Assembly (NCBI RefSeq): GCF_900129865.1
Contig: NZ_FQXD01000008.1
Coordinates: 126,808 to 190,807 of the forward strand
DNA: 64,000 bases
DNA from: Virgibacillus chiguensis
GTDB lineage: Bacteria; Bacillota; Bacilli; Bacillales; Amphibacillaceae
Reading direction: 5' to 3'
In this document: positions 27,961 through 38,658 of the stretch, one piece after another
How positions within the stretch are numbered: the stretch's first letter is position 1
Layout of the letters: every line of letters begins with the position of its first letter
The notes under the pieces: generated by a model
Told to the model about the DNA's origin: nothing
What the model saw: the letters and a program-made list of their open reading frames with translations, nothing else
Database searches by the model: none
Translations under genes and position numbers: made by a program

Positions 27961-28905
27961 CTATTCATTTTTAATAACTGTTCCAGCATTTTCCCCTACA
28001 GCTTCCGCAGCTTTACTTAGTGAAGTAATAATACATTTTCTACCAGGTTTCGATTCAACAAATGTAATGGCAGCTTCTATTTTTGGCAACATACTACCTG
28101 CAGCAAATTGACCATCTTCCGCGTATCTTCGTAATTCTGTTGTGGTAACTTGTTCGAGCACTTTTTGCTCTGGTTTTTGATAATTTACATATACATGTTC
28201 TACTTCAGTTAAAATTACTAACTTATCTGCTTGAATGAGCTCTCCTAATTTCTCAGAAGCAAAATCTTTATCTATCACAGCTTCTACACCAATCATCTGC
28301 TCATTCTTAGAATAAACTGGAATACCACCGCCACCCGTACTAATCACAATCATTTCCTTATCCATTAAAGCTTTAATGACTTCATGTTCTAAAATTCTCA
28401 ATGGCTGAGGCGAAGGAACTACTCTTCTCCACCCTCTTCCAGCATCTTCCTTAAATGTAATGTCGTTCTTGTCCATCTGTTCCTTCGCTTCGTTTTCCGA
28501 GTAAAATGGACCAATTGGTTTGCTTGGTTGTTGAAAAGCTTTATCATCCGGATCAACTTCTACTCTAGTTACAACCGTAGCTACTTGGTTGTTAAGGCCA
28601 GCTTCATGTAACTGACCATAGAGTGCATTCTCCAACCAATAACCAATCATTCCTTGACTCATAGCCCCACACGTATCCAAAGGCATCGCAGGCGTCTGTT
28701 GACTATGAGATTGAATTTGTTGTAATAAAATATTTCCTACTTGAGGACCATTACCGTGTGTAATAGCTACTTGGTAGCCTTGTTTAATAATTTCTATTAA
28801 CTGTTTTGCCGTATGGTTTAACGCTTCTTGCTGTGCTTCAGCAGTTGCACTACCAGACTGAATCGCATTACCGCCTAGTGCAATCACAATACGTTCATTC
28901 GCCAT
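27961..28905 (-). CDS. arcC: Carbamate kinase ArcC
   Basis: A 314-residue carbamate kinase that makes ATP from carbamoyl phosphate, the energy-yielding last step of the arginine deiminase pathway. Signature segments: IVIALGGNAIQSG at the start, THGNGPQVGNIL, PLDTCGAMSQGMIGY, VISTGGGGIPV and VDKDFASEKL-like IDKDFASEKLGEL. ATG at 28905 follows GGAAGGATGAA. It begins 17 bases after arcD. Confidence 0.95.
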   Translation of the reverse strand: MANERIVIALGGNAIQSGSATAEAQQEALNHTAKQLIEIIKQGYQVAITHGNGPQVGNILLQQIQSHSQQTPAMPLDTCGAMSQGMIGYWLENALYGQLHEAGLNNQVATVVTRVEVDPDDKAFQQPSKPIGPFYSENEAKEQMDKNDITFKEDAGRGWRRVVPSPQPLRILEHEVIKALMDKEMIVISTGGGGIPVYSKNEQMIGVEAVIDKDFASEKLGELIQADKLVILTEVEHVYVNYQKPEQKVLEQVTTTELRRYAEDGQFAAGSMLPKIEAAITFVESKPGRKCIITSLSKAAEAVGENAGTVIKNE

Positions 28906-28922
28906 TTCATCCTTCCTTTCTG

Positions 28923-30350
28923 TTAGATGGTTATCCTGCCAGTAACTAAGCCACCTATTGCAATTACTGCTAAGACAACAAATGCAATCATTAGCGATTT
29001 TTCTACCTTCGTGTCTTGCTTTTGAATGCCATTTTCTTTTAACGCCCGTTTATAAAGAATGATCCCTGGAGCATATAACAACATCGTTAAAAGCAAGTAG
29101 CTTATTCCAGCAGCATATACGAGCCACAAAGCATAAATGCTCGCAATAAAACCAATCACTTTCTCTTTGATACGTTTTTCTCCTACTTCATATCCTTCAC
29201 CTGTCATGGTCAATTTTACTTGGTAAAAAGCCGATAACATATAGGGAATAAGGATAGCTGAAGTTGCCAAAGAGAACATAAAATTATATGCTGCTTCAGA
29301 AAATAAAAGCGTTATTAGAAATAGTTGGATAAGCCCATTGGTTAACCATAACGAATTGACGGGGGCGTGATTTTTGTTCTCTTTTGCTAGCCATTTAGGA
29401 AACACTTTGTCTTTTGCTGTGACGTAAGGTAACTCCGCTGCGAACAACGTCCAACCAAGCCAAGCTCCCATAACCGAGATAATCAGACCAAGGTTAATAA
29501 CAATAGCTCCCCATTTCCCAACAATTTCTTCTAACACGTAAGCCATTGCAGGATTTGGTAAATTAGCTAATTCTTCTCTTGACATAATCCCTAACGATAA
29601 CAAAGAGATTAAAATGTAAATTAAAAGCACACTAATTAACCCAATTACTGTAGCTTTCCCAACATCAGAACGATTTCTTGCTCTCCCTGACATTACAACA
29701 GCACCTTCAACACCGATAAATACCCATAAAGTAACTAACATCATGCTTCTAACTTGTTCACCAACAGAAGCCCAACTAAAACCTTCACTGCCCCAGAATT
29801 CAAATGAAAATGTATCCCATTTAAACGCAATGATCGCTATAATAATAAACAAAAATATAGGAATTACTTTAGCAATCGTTGCTACCGTATTAATAAGCGC
29901 AGCTGAACTAACACCTCGTAAAACAAGAAAATGTACGGACCATAAAACGACGGAAGCACCGATAATACTAGCGACATTTTGACCGCCTTCGAACATAGGG
30001 ATAAAGTAACCAATTGATGAAAAAACTAATGTAGCATAAGCGACGTTACCTAAAAACGCCGATAACCAATAACCCCATGCACTATTAAAACCTAAAAATG
30101 TTCCAAACCCAGCTTTTGCATAACTGTAAATACCGCTATCCAATTCTGGTTTCCTTTGGGTTAAATTTTGAAAGACAAAAGCAAGGGCTACGATTCCAAT
30201 GCCTGTAATAATCCAGCCAATAATAGCTGCACCGGAATTAGATCCAAGTGCTATATCTCCGGCTAAGTTGAATGCTCCTCCTCCAACCATGGAACCGACA
30301 ACTAGCGCAATAAGCGCCACTAACCCTAGCTTTTTTTCATCTTCACTCAT
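28923..30350 (-). CDS. arcD: Arginine/ornithine antiporter ArcD (APC family)
   Basis: A 475-residue APC-superfamily transporter with about 12-13 helices; helix 1 has VGSMVGGGAFNL, the substrate-binding break of the family, and helix 6 has GVEGAVVMSGRARNRSDVG. It exchanges arginine for ornithine without net energy cost. Start 30350 (MSEDEKK) has GGGAGGTG six bases upstream; the in-frame GTG at 30359 overlaps it. It lies between arcB and arcC as in many Firmicutes arc operons. Confidence 0.93.
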   Translation of the reverse strand: MSEDEKKLGLVALIALVVGSMVGGGAFNLAGDIALGSNSGAAIIGWIITGIGIVALAFVFQNLTQRKPELDSGIYSYAKAGFGTFLGFNSAWGYWLSAFLGNVAYATLVFSSIGYFIPMFEGGQNVASIIGASVVLWSVHFLVLRGVSSAALINTVATIAKVIPIFLFIIIAIIAFKWDTFSFEFWGSEGFSWASVGEQVRSMMLVTLWVFIGVEGAVVMSGRARNRSDVGKATVIGLISVLLIYILISLLSLGIMSREELANLPNPAMAYVLEEIVGKWGAIVINLGLIISVMGAWLGWTLFAAELPYVTAKDKVFPKWLAKENKNHAPVNSLWLTNGLIQLFLITLLFSEAAYNFMFSLATSAILIPYMLSAFYQVKLTMTGEGYEVGEKRIKEKVIGFIASIYALWLVYAAGISYLLLTMLLYAPGIILYKRALKENGIQKQDTKVEKSLMIAFVVLAVIAIGGLVTGRITI

Positions 30351-30382
30351 TTTGTGCACCTCCCTTTATAAATAGGGGTTGA

Positions 30383-31402
30383 TTAGCTAATTTCATTTCC
30401 ATTCGTGGCAGCCATTACAGCCTTAATCGTATGCAATCTGTTTTCTGCCTCGTCAAAGACAAATGAATTTTTGCTTTGAAATACTTCGTCTGTTACTTCC
30501 ATTTCCGATAGACCAAATTTTTCGTGTATATCTCGTCCTACTTCTGTCTCTAAATCGTGAAAGCTCGGTAAACAATGGAGGAACATGACATTATCTTGAT
30601 TACCTGTTTTCTCAAGCATTGCTTTATTTACTTGATATGGGTAAAGTAAATCAATTCGCTCTTTAAACTTATCTTCTTCTCCCATAGATACCCACACATC
30701 GGTATAAATCACTTCAGCTCCAGAAACAGCTTCATCAATATCAGAAGTAATCGTAATGTTTGCTCCAGAATCTTTTGCCACTTCTTCCGCGTAACGAACT
30801 ACATCCTCATCCGGAAATAATACCTCTGGAGAGCAAATGCGCACATCCATGCCAACCTTCGCACAGCCGATTAACAAGCTGTTTCCCATATTGTTTCTAC
30901 CATCACCAACATAAACGAACTTAACACCTTCTAAATGTCCAATATGTTCTTTTATCGTTAATAAGTCGGCAAGAATTTGTGTAGGGTGGAATTCATTTGT
31001 TAACCCATTCCATACAGGAACGCCAGAATTTTCCGCTAAACCATTTACCGTTTCCTGATCAAATCCGCGAAATTGAATACCGTCAAACATTCTTCCTAAT
31101 ACAATGGCTGTATCACGAACAGATTCTTTCTTCCCAAATTGAATATCATTTTTCCCAAGATATTCTGGATGTGCTCCTAAATCAATGCATGCTACTGTAA
31201 AGGCGCAACGTGTTCTGGTAGAAGGTTTTTCAAATAATAGGGCAATATTTTGCCCTTTCATATAATGGTGTGGCGTGCCAGATTTTTTCTTTGCTTTTAA
31301 ATCAGCTGCTAAATCAAGCAAATAATGAATCTCATCCGCTGTAAAATCTTTTAATGTCAAAAAATGTTTACCTGTTAATTGTTTCGTTAACTTTGTCGCC
31401 AT
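30383..31402 (-). CDS. arcB: Catabolic ornithine carbamoyltransferase
   Basis: A 339-residue carbamoyltransferase that phosphorolyses citrulline to ornithine and carbamoyl phosphate. The carbamoyl-phosphate motif [11 protein letters not shown] and the ornithine motif [11 protein letters not shown] are present, as is DVWVSMGEE. Start 31402 (MATKLTKQ) has GGAGG six bases upstream. The same reaction serves biosynthesis (ArgF); the place between arcA and arcD argues for the catabolic role. Confidence 0.94.
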   Translation of the reverse strand: MATKLTKQLTGKHFLTLKDFTADEIHYLLDLAADLKAKKKSGTPHHYMKGQNIALLFEKPSTRTRCAFTVACIDLGAHPEYLGKNDIQFGKKESVRDTAIVLGRMFDGIQFRGFDQETVNGLAENSGVPVWNGLTNEFHPTQILADLLTIKEHIGHLEGVKFVYVGDGRNNMGNSLLIGCAKVGMDVRICSPEVLFPDEDVVRYAEEVAKDSGANITITSDIDEAVSGAEVIYTDVWVSMGEEDKFKERIDLLYPYQVNKAMLEKTGNQDNVMFLHCLPSFHDLETEVGRDIHEKFGLSEMEVTDEVFQSKNSFVFDEAENRLHTIKAVMAATNGNEIS

Positions 31403-31500
31403 TTTCATCCTCCTAAAATGATTAATTTAATTTAATGGTAATTACCTTTTGTTAATTTTTTTACTATGCAAGTAGTTTCCCGCTTGCATGCTTTTTAGCT

Positions 31501-32730
31501 TTAAAAATCTTCTCTCGATAACGGCATACTCATACAGCGCGGACCACCACGACCTCGAGATAATTCAGAGCTAGTGACTTCAATAACTTCCATGCCATGT
31601 TCGCGTAGCAATTTGTTAGACACGTAGTTACGGTCATATGTGACAACAACACCAGGTGCAATTGCCAATGTGTTTGAACCGTCATTCCATTGCTCTCTCG
31701 GCGCAGCAATAACGTCTCCTCCTCCACATGGGATTAATGCAACATCTTTCAGCTTCAGTACTTCTTTCAGTGTTTCCAACAAATTCGTTTTATGCGTTAT
31801 TTTTACGGTATCTTCTTCTTTCCCTTGTTCCAAAATATAAATATCCATTTGTCCATCTTTATTTTGAATCTCGGGGTGGATGGTAAATTTATCGAAATCA
31901 ACCATTGTAAATACGGTATCTAAATGCATAAATGCTCTTGACTTCGGAATTTCTACAGCAACAACGCGCTTTATTTCCTTTTGGCGTTTAAAAATATTTA
32001 TAGCCAATTGCTCAATGGATTTTGCTGCCGTTCTTGCACTTATACCAATGGCGATCGTATCTTTGCTTAAAACAAGCTCATCGCCACCTTCTATCGGGCA
32101 CGGATAATCGCGATCCAACCAAATAGGGATATCAAACTCCGCATACCTCGGATGATGATGAATAATATAACTCATAAATAGCGATTCTCGCCTTCTTGCA
32201 ACTTCTCTCATGGTATTAATCGTTAACCCATTACCTATCGTTGCCGCTGGATCTCTCGTAAAATAAAGATTCGGCATCGGATCTAAATAAAATGGGTAAT
32301 GATTATCTAACAATTCATATAGATGGTTCCTTTTCTCTACTGGAATTTCTGATTTCCTCACACCAGCCATGATTTTCTTTACCATCTCTTCGGTGCCAAA
32401 CGACAGTAAATAATCAGCTATTTTTTGCGCACTACCACCATGGACATTTGATTCCGTTAATATTTGCTTCACAAATTGCTGTCTTAACTCTTCTGTATGA
32501 AGCGATTCTGTCATTAGGTTGGTTAAATAAAGTACTTCAATACCTCTATTTCGTAGCGTTTGAGCAAAATAATCATGCTCTTTTTGGATCATTGGTAAAT
32601 GAGGAATATCATCAAATAACAAATGCTCTAAATAATCAGGGGTTAAATTTTCAACTTCTTTACCAGGTCGATGCAACAACACCGTTTGTAATGCACCAAT
32701 TTCAGACGTAACATGTAATGGTTGCTTCAC
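31501..32730 (-). CDS. arcA: Arginine deiminase ArcA
   Basis: A 409-residue amidinotransferase-fold enzyme that turns arginine to citrulline and ammonia. Catalytic parts: the substrate Asp region [19 protein letters not shown], the His-containing [13 protein letters not shown], and the nucleophilic Cys in [13 protein letters not shown] close to the C-terminus. The start is probably GTG at 32730, with AGGAGG seven bases upstream; an ATG at 32736 abuts the ribosome site. First gene of arcABDC-argR. A palindrome ATTCATGAAT at 32805-32814 could be an ArgR half-site pair. The tandem array at 32926-33830 lies upstream. Confidence 0.95.
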   Translation of the reverse strand: MKQPLHVTSEIGALQTVLLHRPGKEVENLTPDYLEHLLFDDIPHLPMIQKEHDYFAQTLRNRGIEVLYLTNLMTESLHTEELRQQFVKQILTESNVHGGSAQKIADYLLSFGTEEMVKKIMAGVRKSEIPVEKRNHLYELLDNHYPFYLDPMPNLYFTRDPAATIGNGLTINTMREVARRRESLFMSYIIHHHPRYAEFDIPIWLDRDYPCPIEGGDELVLSKDTIAIGISARTAAKSIEQLAINIFKRQKEIKRVVAVEIPKSRAFMHLDTVFTMVDFDKFTIHPEIQNKDGQMDIYILEQGKEEDTVKITHKTNLLETLKEVLKLKDVALIPCGGGDVIAAPREQWNDGSNTLAIAPGVVVTYDRNYVSNKLLREHGMEVIEVTSSELSRGRGGPRCMSMPLSREDF

Positions 32731-32917
32731 TTCCATACCTCCTCATAGATTGGCCGTTACCGTTCAAAAAAATTATTGGACTTGTCATTCTTAACTCGTC
32801 AATAATTCATGAATGTTAACTTATTTTAGATAACCAAGATTGTATCTTCTTTACTTGTGGATAGTTTAAACAAATAAGAAATAGCTATACATATTCTGTT
32901 TAAAAAATAAAATACTT

Positions 32918-33830
32918 CGGACGAGCGGGAGCGAATTTTCGACGAGCGGGAGCGAATTACACGCGACGATGAGCGAATTTACGACGAACGGGAGCGATTT
33001 ACTCGCGAGGATGAGCGATTTTCGATGAACGGGAGCGAACTACTCGCGAGGATGAGCGATTTTACGACGAACGGGAGCGAATTACGTGCGAGGATGAGCG
33101 ATTTTTCGATGAGCGGGAGCGAATTACTCGCGGGGGTGAGCGAGTTTCGACGAGCGGGAGCGAATTACACGCGGGGATGAGCGAGTGTACGACCAGCGGG
33201 AGCGAATTACTCGCGAGGATGAGCAATTTTCGACGAACGGGAGCGAACTCTACGCGAGGATGAGCGATTTTCGACGAACGGGAGCGAATTACTCGCGAGA
33301 GCGAGCGAATTTCAGACGAACGGGAGCGAATTACTCGCGAGGGCGAGCGAATTTCAGACGAACGGGAGCGAACTCTACGCGGGGGCGAGCGAATTTCAGA
33401 CGAACGGGAGCGAACTAAACGCGAGGATGAGCGATTTCCGATGAACGGGAGCGAACTTCGCGCGAGGGCGAGCGAATTTCAGACGAACGGGAGCGAACTC
33501 TACGCGGGGGCGAGCGAGTTTCGATGAGCGGGAGCGAACTACGCGCGAGGATGAGCGAATTTTCGACGAACGGGAGCGAACTACACGCGAGGATGAGCGA
33601 ATTTTCGACGAACGGGAGCGAACTACACGCGAGGGCGAGCGAATTTCAGACGAACGGGAGCGAACTACACGCGAGGGCGAGCGAGTTTTCGACGAGCGGG
33701 AGCGAATTACTCGCGAGGATGAGCGATTTTCGACGAACGGGAGCGAACTACACGCGAGGATGAGCGATTTCCGATGAACGGGAGCGAACTTCGCGCGAGG
33801 GCGAGCGAATTTCAGACGAACGGGATTTAC
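32918..33830. repeat. Tandem minisatellite, about 22 units of 41/42 bp
   Basis: The core CGGGAGCG occurs 22 times, the first at 32926 and the last intact one at 33779, plus a truncated CGGGA at 33821. Spacings are 42 or 41 bases throughout, except for the first step of 21, which suggests an ancestral 21-bp unit. Each unit has two related halves, roughly GACGAACGGGAGCGAATTAC and TCGCGAGGATGAGCGATTTT. Since 41-base units break any reading frame, open frames in it are not credible genes. It is far richer in G and CpG than its surroundings and is purine-biased on the plus strand. It fills the gap between argS and the arcA promoter. Confidence 0.95.
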
Positions 33831-33854
33831 CTTCTACATATTTTTACAATACAA

Positions 33855-33889
33855 ATAGCCGAACAATTATCATTAGATTGTTCGGCTTC
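33855..33889 (-). terminator. argS terminator hairpin
   Basis: AGCCGAACAAT (33857-33867) pairs perfectly with ATTGTTCGGCT (33877-33887), 11 bp with a nine-base loop. T-rich sequence lies on both sides. It is 18 bases after the argS stop codon. Confidence 0.65.
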
Positions 33890-33904
33890 TATTTATATAA
33901 CGTT

Positions 33905-35575
33905 TTACATTTTTTCTGGTGCATGTACACCAACCATACGAAGTGCGTTGCCAAGCGTTATTTTAACTGCTTGTAGCAACGCTAGCCTTGCTTTCGTTAC
34001 TTCTAACTGACTTTCATCTAACACTTTCTCTGCATTATAGAAACTGTGCAATTGAGATGCTACATCAAATGCGTACTGGGTTATTTTATGCGGAATTCGT
34101 TTCTCCGCAGCATCCAACACCAGTTGCGGAAATATAGCTAATAGTTTTAACAAGTTTATTTCACTCGTTGTTTGTTTTAATAAAGAACTGTCATACTTTT
34201 CATAAGCATAACCATTTGTTTCTGCCTTATCTAATAACGTACAAATGCGTGCATGCGCATATTGTACATAATAAACCGGGTTGTCATTCGATTGGGAACG
34301 AGCAAGATTTATATCAAAATCCAAATGCGTATCACAGGAGCGCGTATTCATCATGTAACGCATGGCATCAACGCCTACTTCTTCCATTAGTTGCCTTAGT
34401 GTGAGCGCCTTTCCAGACCGCTTACTCATTTTCACTCGCTCGCCGTCTTCAAATAGATTCACCATTTGAATAATCTCCGTCTCCAACTTCTCTTTTGGAT
34501 ACCCTAATGCTTGGATTGCCGCTTCCATTCGCGGAACATAGCCATGATGATCTGCTCCCCATACGTTAATTAACTGATCAAAACCACGCTCCAGTTTATC
34601 ATTATGATAAGCAATATCAGACGCTAAATACGTGTAGCTGCCATCTGATTTAATAACGACGCGATCTTTATCGTCCCCATATTTTGTCGTCCGAAACCAT
34701 GTAGCACCATCCTGTTCATAAATGTCACCAGATGTGCGCATTTTATCAAGTGCTTGATCTACTTTGCCCTTTTCATATAAAGACATTTCCGAAAACCATT
34801 GGTCAAATGGCACCCGAAATTGGTTTAAATCATGCTCGATCTTTTTCAATTCAAAGTCTAATCCGTAGCGCCGAAAATAGGCTAAACGCTCTTCTTTCGG
34901 TTTGTGCAACCATACATCGCCTTCATCTGCGGCTAATTTTTTCCCAATATCGATAATGTCTTGTCCGTAATAGCCATCCGCTGGCATTTCCGCTTCTCGT
35001 CCTAGCGCTTGCATATACCGCGCTTCCACTGATAAAGCAAGGTTATGCATTTGATTACCAGCATCATTGATATAATATTCTCGCTCGACGTGATAACCAG
35101 CAGCTTCCAATACGTTACCAAGCGCATCTCCATAACTCGCACCACGAGCATGCCCTAAATGAAGATCCCCTGTAGGATTGGCAGAAACAAACTCAATTTG
35201 AATACGATAATCTTTCGTATCATGCTTGCCATAATTCGCTTGTTCTTCCAATATATATGGTACTAACGGTGTTAAATAATCATAGTCCATAAAAATATTA
35301 ATAAAACCAGGTCCAGCAATGTCCACCTTCTGTATATATGTACCCGCCACATCGATGTGGTCGACAATAGCTTGGGCGATTTGCCTTGGCGATTGCTTTG
35401 CCATTTTTGTTAGTTGCATCGCAATATTCGTTGCGTAATCACCGTGCTGTTCATTGTTTGGCTTTTCTAAGACAATTTGCGATATATTGACTTTCTGAAC
35501 TACTAGTTTAGCTCGTACCAAAGCTTCTAATATGGAAGTCTTCACCTTTGTTTCAATCTCTTGCACCATATTCAT
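33905..35575 (-). CDS. argS: Arginyl-tRNA synthetase ArgS
   Basis: A 556-residue class I synthetase, the same length as B. subtilis ArgS. The HIGH motif is in [19 protein letters not shown], and the KMSKS equivalent is [13 protein letters not shown]. The C-terminal DALR anticodon-binding domain starts near residue 440 ([13 protein letters not shown]). Start 35575 has GGAGG nine bases upstream. It lies next to the arginine deiminase genes rather than in its usual B. subtilis setting, which may mean a second arginine-linked copy; a single-copy gene that has moved cannot be excluded. Confidence 0.95.
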   Translation of the reverse strand: MNMVQEIETKVKTSILEALVRAKLVVQKVNISQIVLEKPNNEQHGDYATNIAMQLTKMAKQSPRQIAQAIVDHIDVAGTYIQKVDIAGPGFINIFMDYDYLTPLVPYILEEQANYGKHDTKDYRIQIEFVSANPTGDLHLGHARGASYGDALGNVLEAAGYHVEREYYINDAGNQMHNLALSVEARYMQALGREAEMPADGYYGQDIIDIGKKLAADEGDVWLHKPKEERLAYFRRYGLDFELKKIEHDLNQFRVPFDQWFSEMSLYEKGKVDQALDKMRTSGDIYEQDGATWFRTTKYGDDKDRVVIKSDGSYTYLASDIAYHNDKLERGFDQLINVWGADHHGYVPRMEAAIQALGYPKEKLETEIIQMVNLFEDGERVKMSKRSGKALTLRQLMEEVGVDAMRYMMNTRSCDTHLDFDINLARSQSNDNPVYYVQYAHARICTLLDKAETNGYAYEKYDSSLLKQTTSEINLLKLLAIFPQLVLDAAEKRIPHKITQYAFDVASQLHSFYNAEKVLDESQLEVTKARLALLQAVKITLGNALRMVGVHAPEKM

Positions 35576-36066
35576 TCGTGTTGTCCTCCTTTTTAATTTC
35601 AATTCCCTCTATAAACTATATTAATACCTTCAATCTCATTAACAAGAAGCAAAAAATGGAATTTCTTCCTATTTCATAGCTATCTTTCCCTGTTTTCATT
35701 CTAGACATACTGATTTGGAACAAAGGCGCAAGCGCCCGTTTAGCAACGTAGCGAGTGGAGCGAATCAACTGAGATAAAGGAATCACGGTGAGGCACGAAC
35801 CGATGATGACTTATCGTAAGGCGATTCGTGAAGTCGCCTAGTTGCTGGGCGATGGATCCGGACGGGGCTCACTTGGTTATTTGGTTACGCCGTAGCATCA
35901 AATTTTATACTTCCTATATTGGAAAAAAGTATGACATTTTTCGTACACTTTACGAACATTGCCATGATATTTATTATGCATCTATACAAATTGTACCCAT
36001 AATCCTTTATGATAAATCATAACCCTTATGATAGTGAAAAGACGTTATATAATGGAGGTTTTTCCC
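35576..36066. other. Spacer between divergent argS and CdaR-type regulator
   Basis: Contains dispersed repeat copy B (35716-35915) and AT-rich promoter sequence for both genes. TTATGATAAATCATAA at 36007-36022 is a perfect 16-bp palindrome about 45 bases upstream of the regulator start and could be an operator. No gene is seen. Confidence 0.5.
35716..35915 (+). repeat. Dispersed structured repeat, copy B
   Basis: The more intact copy of the repeat at 14936-15195. Paired elements are GGCGC-AA-GCGCC near its start and GGCGA...TCGCC around 35820-35840. It ends in GGTTATTTGGTTACGCC and TAGCATCAAATTTTATACTT. No open frame is shared between the copies, so it is likely an RNA or DNA structural element. 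Confidence 0.7.
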
Positions 36067-37203
36067 ATGCTAACAGAACAACTTGCTTCAGAAATTGTAA
36101 AACGAACAATGTCTATATTAGAGTTAAATGTCAATGTGATGGATAAAACAGGAACTATCCTTGCTTCAGGTGATCCAAACCGTGTGGGGCAGCTTCACCA
36201 TGGAGCCTGTAAAGCAATTGAACAAAAACAAACCATTGACATTCATTCGGTAGAAGAAAGTTGGCGAGGTAAAGCAAAACCTGGCATTAATTTACCAATT
36301 CGATTTCATGATGATATCGCTGGAGTTATTGGTATTACCGGTGAACCTGAAAAAATTAGAGGATTTTCTAAATTAGTGCAAATGGGAGCAGAACTAACGT
36401 TAGAGCAAGCTTTTTTGACTCGAGAGATCGATCGAAATGCTAGGATGCGTGATGATGTTATTTCTCACTTATTATTAGGTTCCGATAAAGAACAAGCATA
36501 CATACTAGATAGAGCAAGGTCGCTTAAAATTAATATAGAAGAAACATTTGCCACTATTCTTCTTTCTATACCTTATCATACCGCCACTACCCAACCTGTA
36601 AGTCAAATTGAAGCTTGGGCAAATACGTTGGTTACAGAAGAAGATGAAATCGTTCGTTTTTATACTAACCAATTTGTTATTTTAAAAAAACAACAGAAGC
36701 CATATCTAAATACAAATGATTCCTTAAACAAATGGTTAACAAACAAATTACCCTCTGCACCTATTTCGGATTTAACGGTTGCCTTAGGCCCATTTGCAAG
36801 TGGATTTATTGGCTGGAGACATTCCTTTGAAACGGCACAAATTGTTAAAGATACAGCAGAAGCTTTATATCCAGAAGGCGGCGTTTGGGACCAACAAACA
36901 CTCGGATTATCTATCTTATGTTATCGTTTTTTACAAGCCGCAAATGAAGAAGCACAAGCGATTAGCTCAATTTATAAAAAAATACTTCATGCAAATGACG
37001 GTAAAACACTAGATGAAACATTTACAACCTACGTTAAAGCGAATGGAGAAATGACAAAAACAGCAAATATCCTCTTCATTCATCGTAATACATTAGCATA
37101 CCGATTGGATAAAATTCACGAAATAACTGAAAAAAACCCAAGACATTTACAGGATCTTATCGAGCTAAAGGTGGGAGAAATACTTTATAAGTTATCAACA
37201 TAA
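36067..37203 (+). CDS. CdaR-family transcriptional regulator of glycerate genes
   Basis: A 378-residue regulator. Residues 1-135 match the sugar-diacid recognition domain (QLASEIVKRTMSILELNVNV, DPNRVGQLHHGA, LPIRFHDDIAGVIGITG), a GGDEF-like middle follows, and residues of about 315-370 are the PucR-type HTH (TANILFIHRNTLAYRLDKI). In E. coli CdaR activates glucarate and glycerate genes in response to glycerate-like acids. Start 36067 has GGAGG eight bases upstream. The two genes that follow encode a permease and glycerate kinase, its probable targets. Confidence 0.9.
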   Translation: MLTEQLASEIVKRTMSILELNVNVMDKTGTILASGDPNRVGQLHHGACKAIEQKQTIDIHSVEESWRGKAKPGINLPIRFHDDIAGVIGITGEPEKIRGFSKLVQMGAELTLEQAFLTREIDRNARMRDDVISHLLLGSDKEQAYILDRARSLKINIEETFATILLSIPYHTATTQPVSQIEAWANTLVTEEDEIVRFYTNQFVILKKQQKPYLNTNDSLNKWLTNKLPSAPISDLTVALGPFASGFIGWRHSFETAQIVKDTAEALYPEGGVWDQQTLGLSILCYRFLQAANEEAQAISSIYKKILHANDGKTLDETFTTYVKANGEMTKTANILFIHRNTLAYRLDKIHEITEKNPRHLQDLIELKVGEILYKLST

Positions 37204-37324
37204 TGCATATGCACAAAACAACACAATGAAAGCACTTACTTTTTATGCGTTTGCACAATGATACATGACCTACTTCCCCTCTACAATAGATCTATAACAT
37301 AAAACATCGTAGGAGGGAAACCTA
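37204..37324 (+). promoter_or_regulatory. Promoter region of the glycerate permease gene
   Basis: A perfect palindrome TGCATATGCA lies at 37204-37213 and a related TGCGTTTGCACA about 40 bases later. They may be the CdaR-type binding sites. A GGAGGG ribosome site precedes the permease ATG. Confidence 0.35.
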
Positions 37325-38593
37325 ATGGATATTGAAGTAAGTGCATGGGGCGCAATTATCGGTTTATTCTTAGCTATTATTATGATTTTAAAGAAAGTCC
37401 CACCTGCTTACAGTTTAATTACTGGCGCCATTGTAGGTGGTCTTGTCGGTGGTGCGAGCCTAGTAGACACCGTGCAATTAATGGTTGGGGGCGCGCAAAA
37501 TATTATGCCCGCTGTACTAAGAATTTTAGCCGCTGGTGTATTAGCAGGCGTACTAATCGAATCAGGTGCAGCCTCAAAACTAGCACAATCAATTGTTTAC
37601 AAATTCGGGCATACAAGAGCATTGCTTGCATTAGCTATTGCCACTATGTTGTTAACGGCAGTAGGTGTATTTGTTGATGTTGCCGTTATTACGGTAGCAC
37701 CAATTGCTATAGTCATAGCTTCAGAAGCAAAACTATCAAGATTTGCCATCCTTATTGCCATGGTAGGTGGAGGTAAGGCGGGGAACATCATGTCACCGAA
37801 CCCGAACACGATTGCTGTATCGGAGGCTTTTGACGTGTCATTAACATCGGTTATGGCAGCAGGAATGATTCCAGCACTTTTTGGGCTTATGGTAACTTAT
37901 ATGATCGCAAAACGTGTTTCTGCAAAAGGTACGGCTATTCAAGCAAGTGAGATTGAACAATCAAATATGGAATCGCTACCTTCTTTGTTCACAGCAGCCT
38001 TAGCTCCTATTGTAGCCATCCTTTTACTTATAATGCGTCCACTATTTCAGATAAATATTGATCCAATGATCGCATTACCTGTTGGCGGATTAGTCGGCGT
38101 TATAGCAATGGGGAAATGGCAGAACACAAATGCTTATATTAAAAGTGGATTAGCAAAAATGGCACCGGTCGCAATTTTACTCATTGGAACAGGAACAGTA
38201 GCCGGAATTATTACAAATTCGAAATTAGATACCGTCCTTATTCATGTATTAGAAGGATTTGGTTTACCTGCTTTTGCGCTAGCGCCAATATCAGGAATGT
38301 TTATGTCAGCAGCAACGGCATCCACTACAGCAGGATCTGTAGTAGCAAGCAGTGTGTTTAGCGGAGCTATTTTAGAATCCGGAGTTGCTGGTTTAGCTGG
38401 AGCTGCTATGATTCATGCAGGTGCTACCGTACTTGATCATATGCCACACGGTAGTTTCTTTCATGCCACAGCAGGTAGTGTTGGCATGCAAGTGCAAGAA
38501 CGGTTGAAATTAATTCCATATGAATCGTTCGTAGGTATCACAATGGCTATCGTCTCTACCCTTATCTACGGTGTATTTCAATGGTTTTTATGA
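37325..38593 (+). CDS. GntP-family permease (probable glycerate/gluconate uptake)
   Basis: A 422-residue membrane protein with about 12-13 helices of the GntP proton-symporter family. Typical segments: VDVAVITVAPIAIVIA, GGGKAGNIMSPNPNTIAVSEAF and the C-terminal ATVLDHMPHGSFFHATAGSVGM. The family imports gluconate, glycerate and related hydroxy acids. Its place between a CdaR-type regulator and glycerate kinase suggests glycerate. It is 65 bases upstream of the kinase gene. Confidence 0.88.
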   Translation: MDIEVSAWGAIIGLFLAIIMILKKVPPAYSLITGAIVGGLVGGASLVDTVQLMVGGAQNIMPAVLRILAAGVLAGVLIESGAASKLAQSIVYKFGHTRALLALAIATMLLTAVGVFVDVAVITVAPIAIVIASEAKLSRFAILIAMVGGGKAGNIMSPNPNTIAVSEAFDVSLTSVMAAGMIPALFGLMVTYMIAKRVSAKGTAIQASEIEQSNMESLPSLFTAALAPIVAILLLIMRPLFQINIDPMIALPVGGLVGVIAMGKWQNTNAYIKSGLAKMAPVAILLIGTGTVAGIITNSKLDTVLIHVLEGFGLPAFALAPISGMFMSAATASTTAGSVVASSVFSGAILESGVAGLAGAAMIHAGATVLDHMPHGSFFHATAGSVGMQVQERLKLIPYESFVGITMAIVSTLIYGVFQWFL

Positions 38594-38658
38594 GTCTTAA
38601 CATAGAAAAATATGGAAAAAACCTTATTCCTATAGCGCAAGAAAGGAAGTGAGCAAAA

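Noticed and set aside
33185..33763. Open frames with peptide repeats such as NGSELHARASEF inside the tandem array
   Set aside because: They come from the minisatellite; 41-bp units shift the frame between copies and no ribosome sites fit.
32918..33830. CRISPR-like array
   Set aside because: The intervals between cores are themselves near-identical repeats, with no unique spacers, and no cas genes are nearby.
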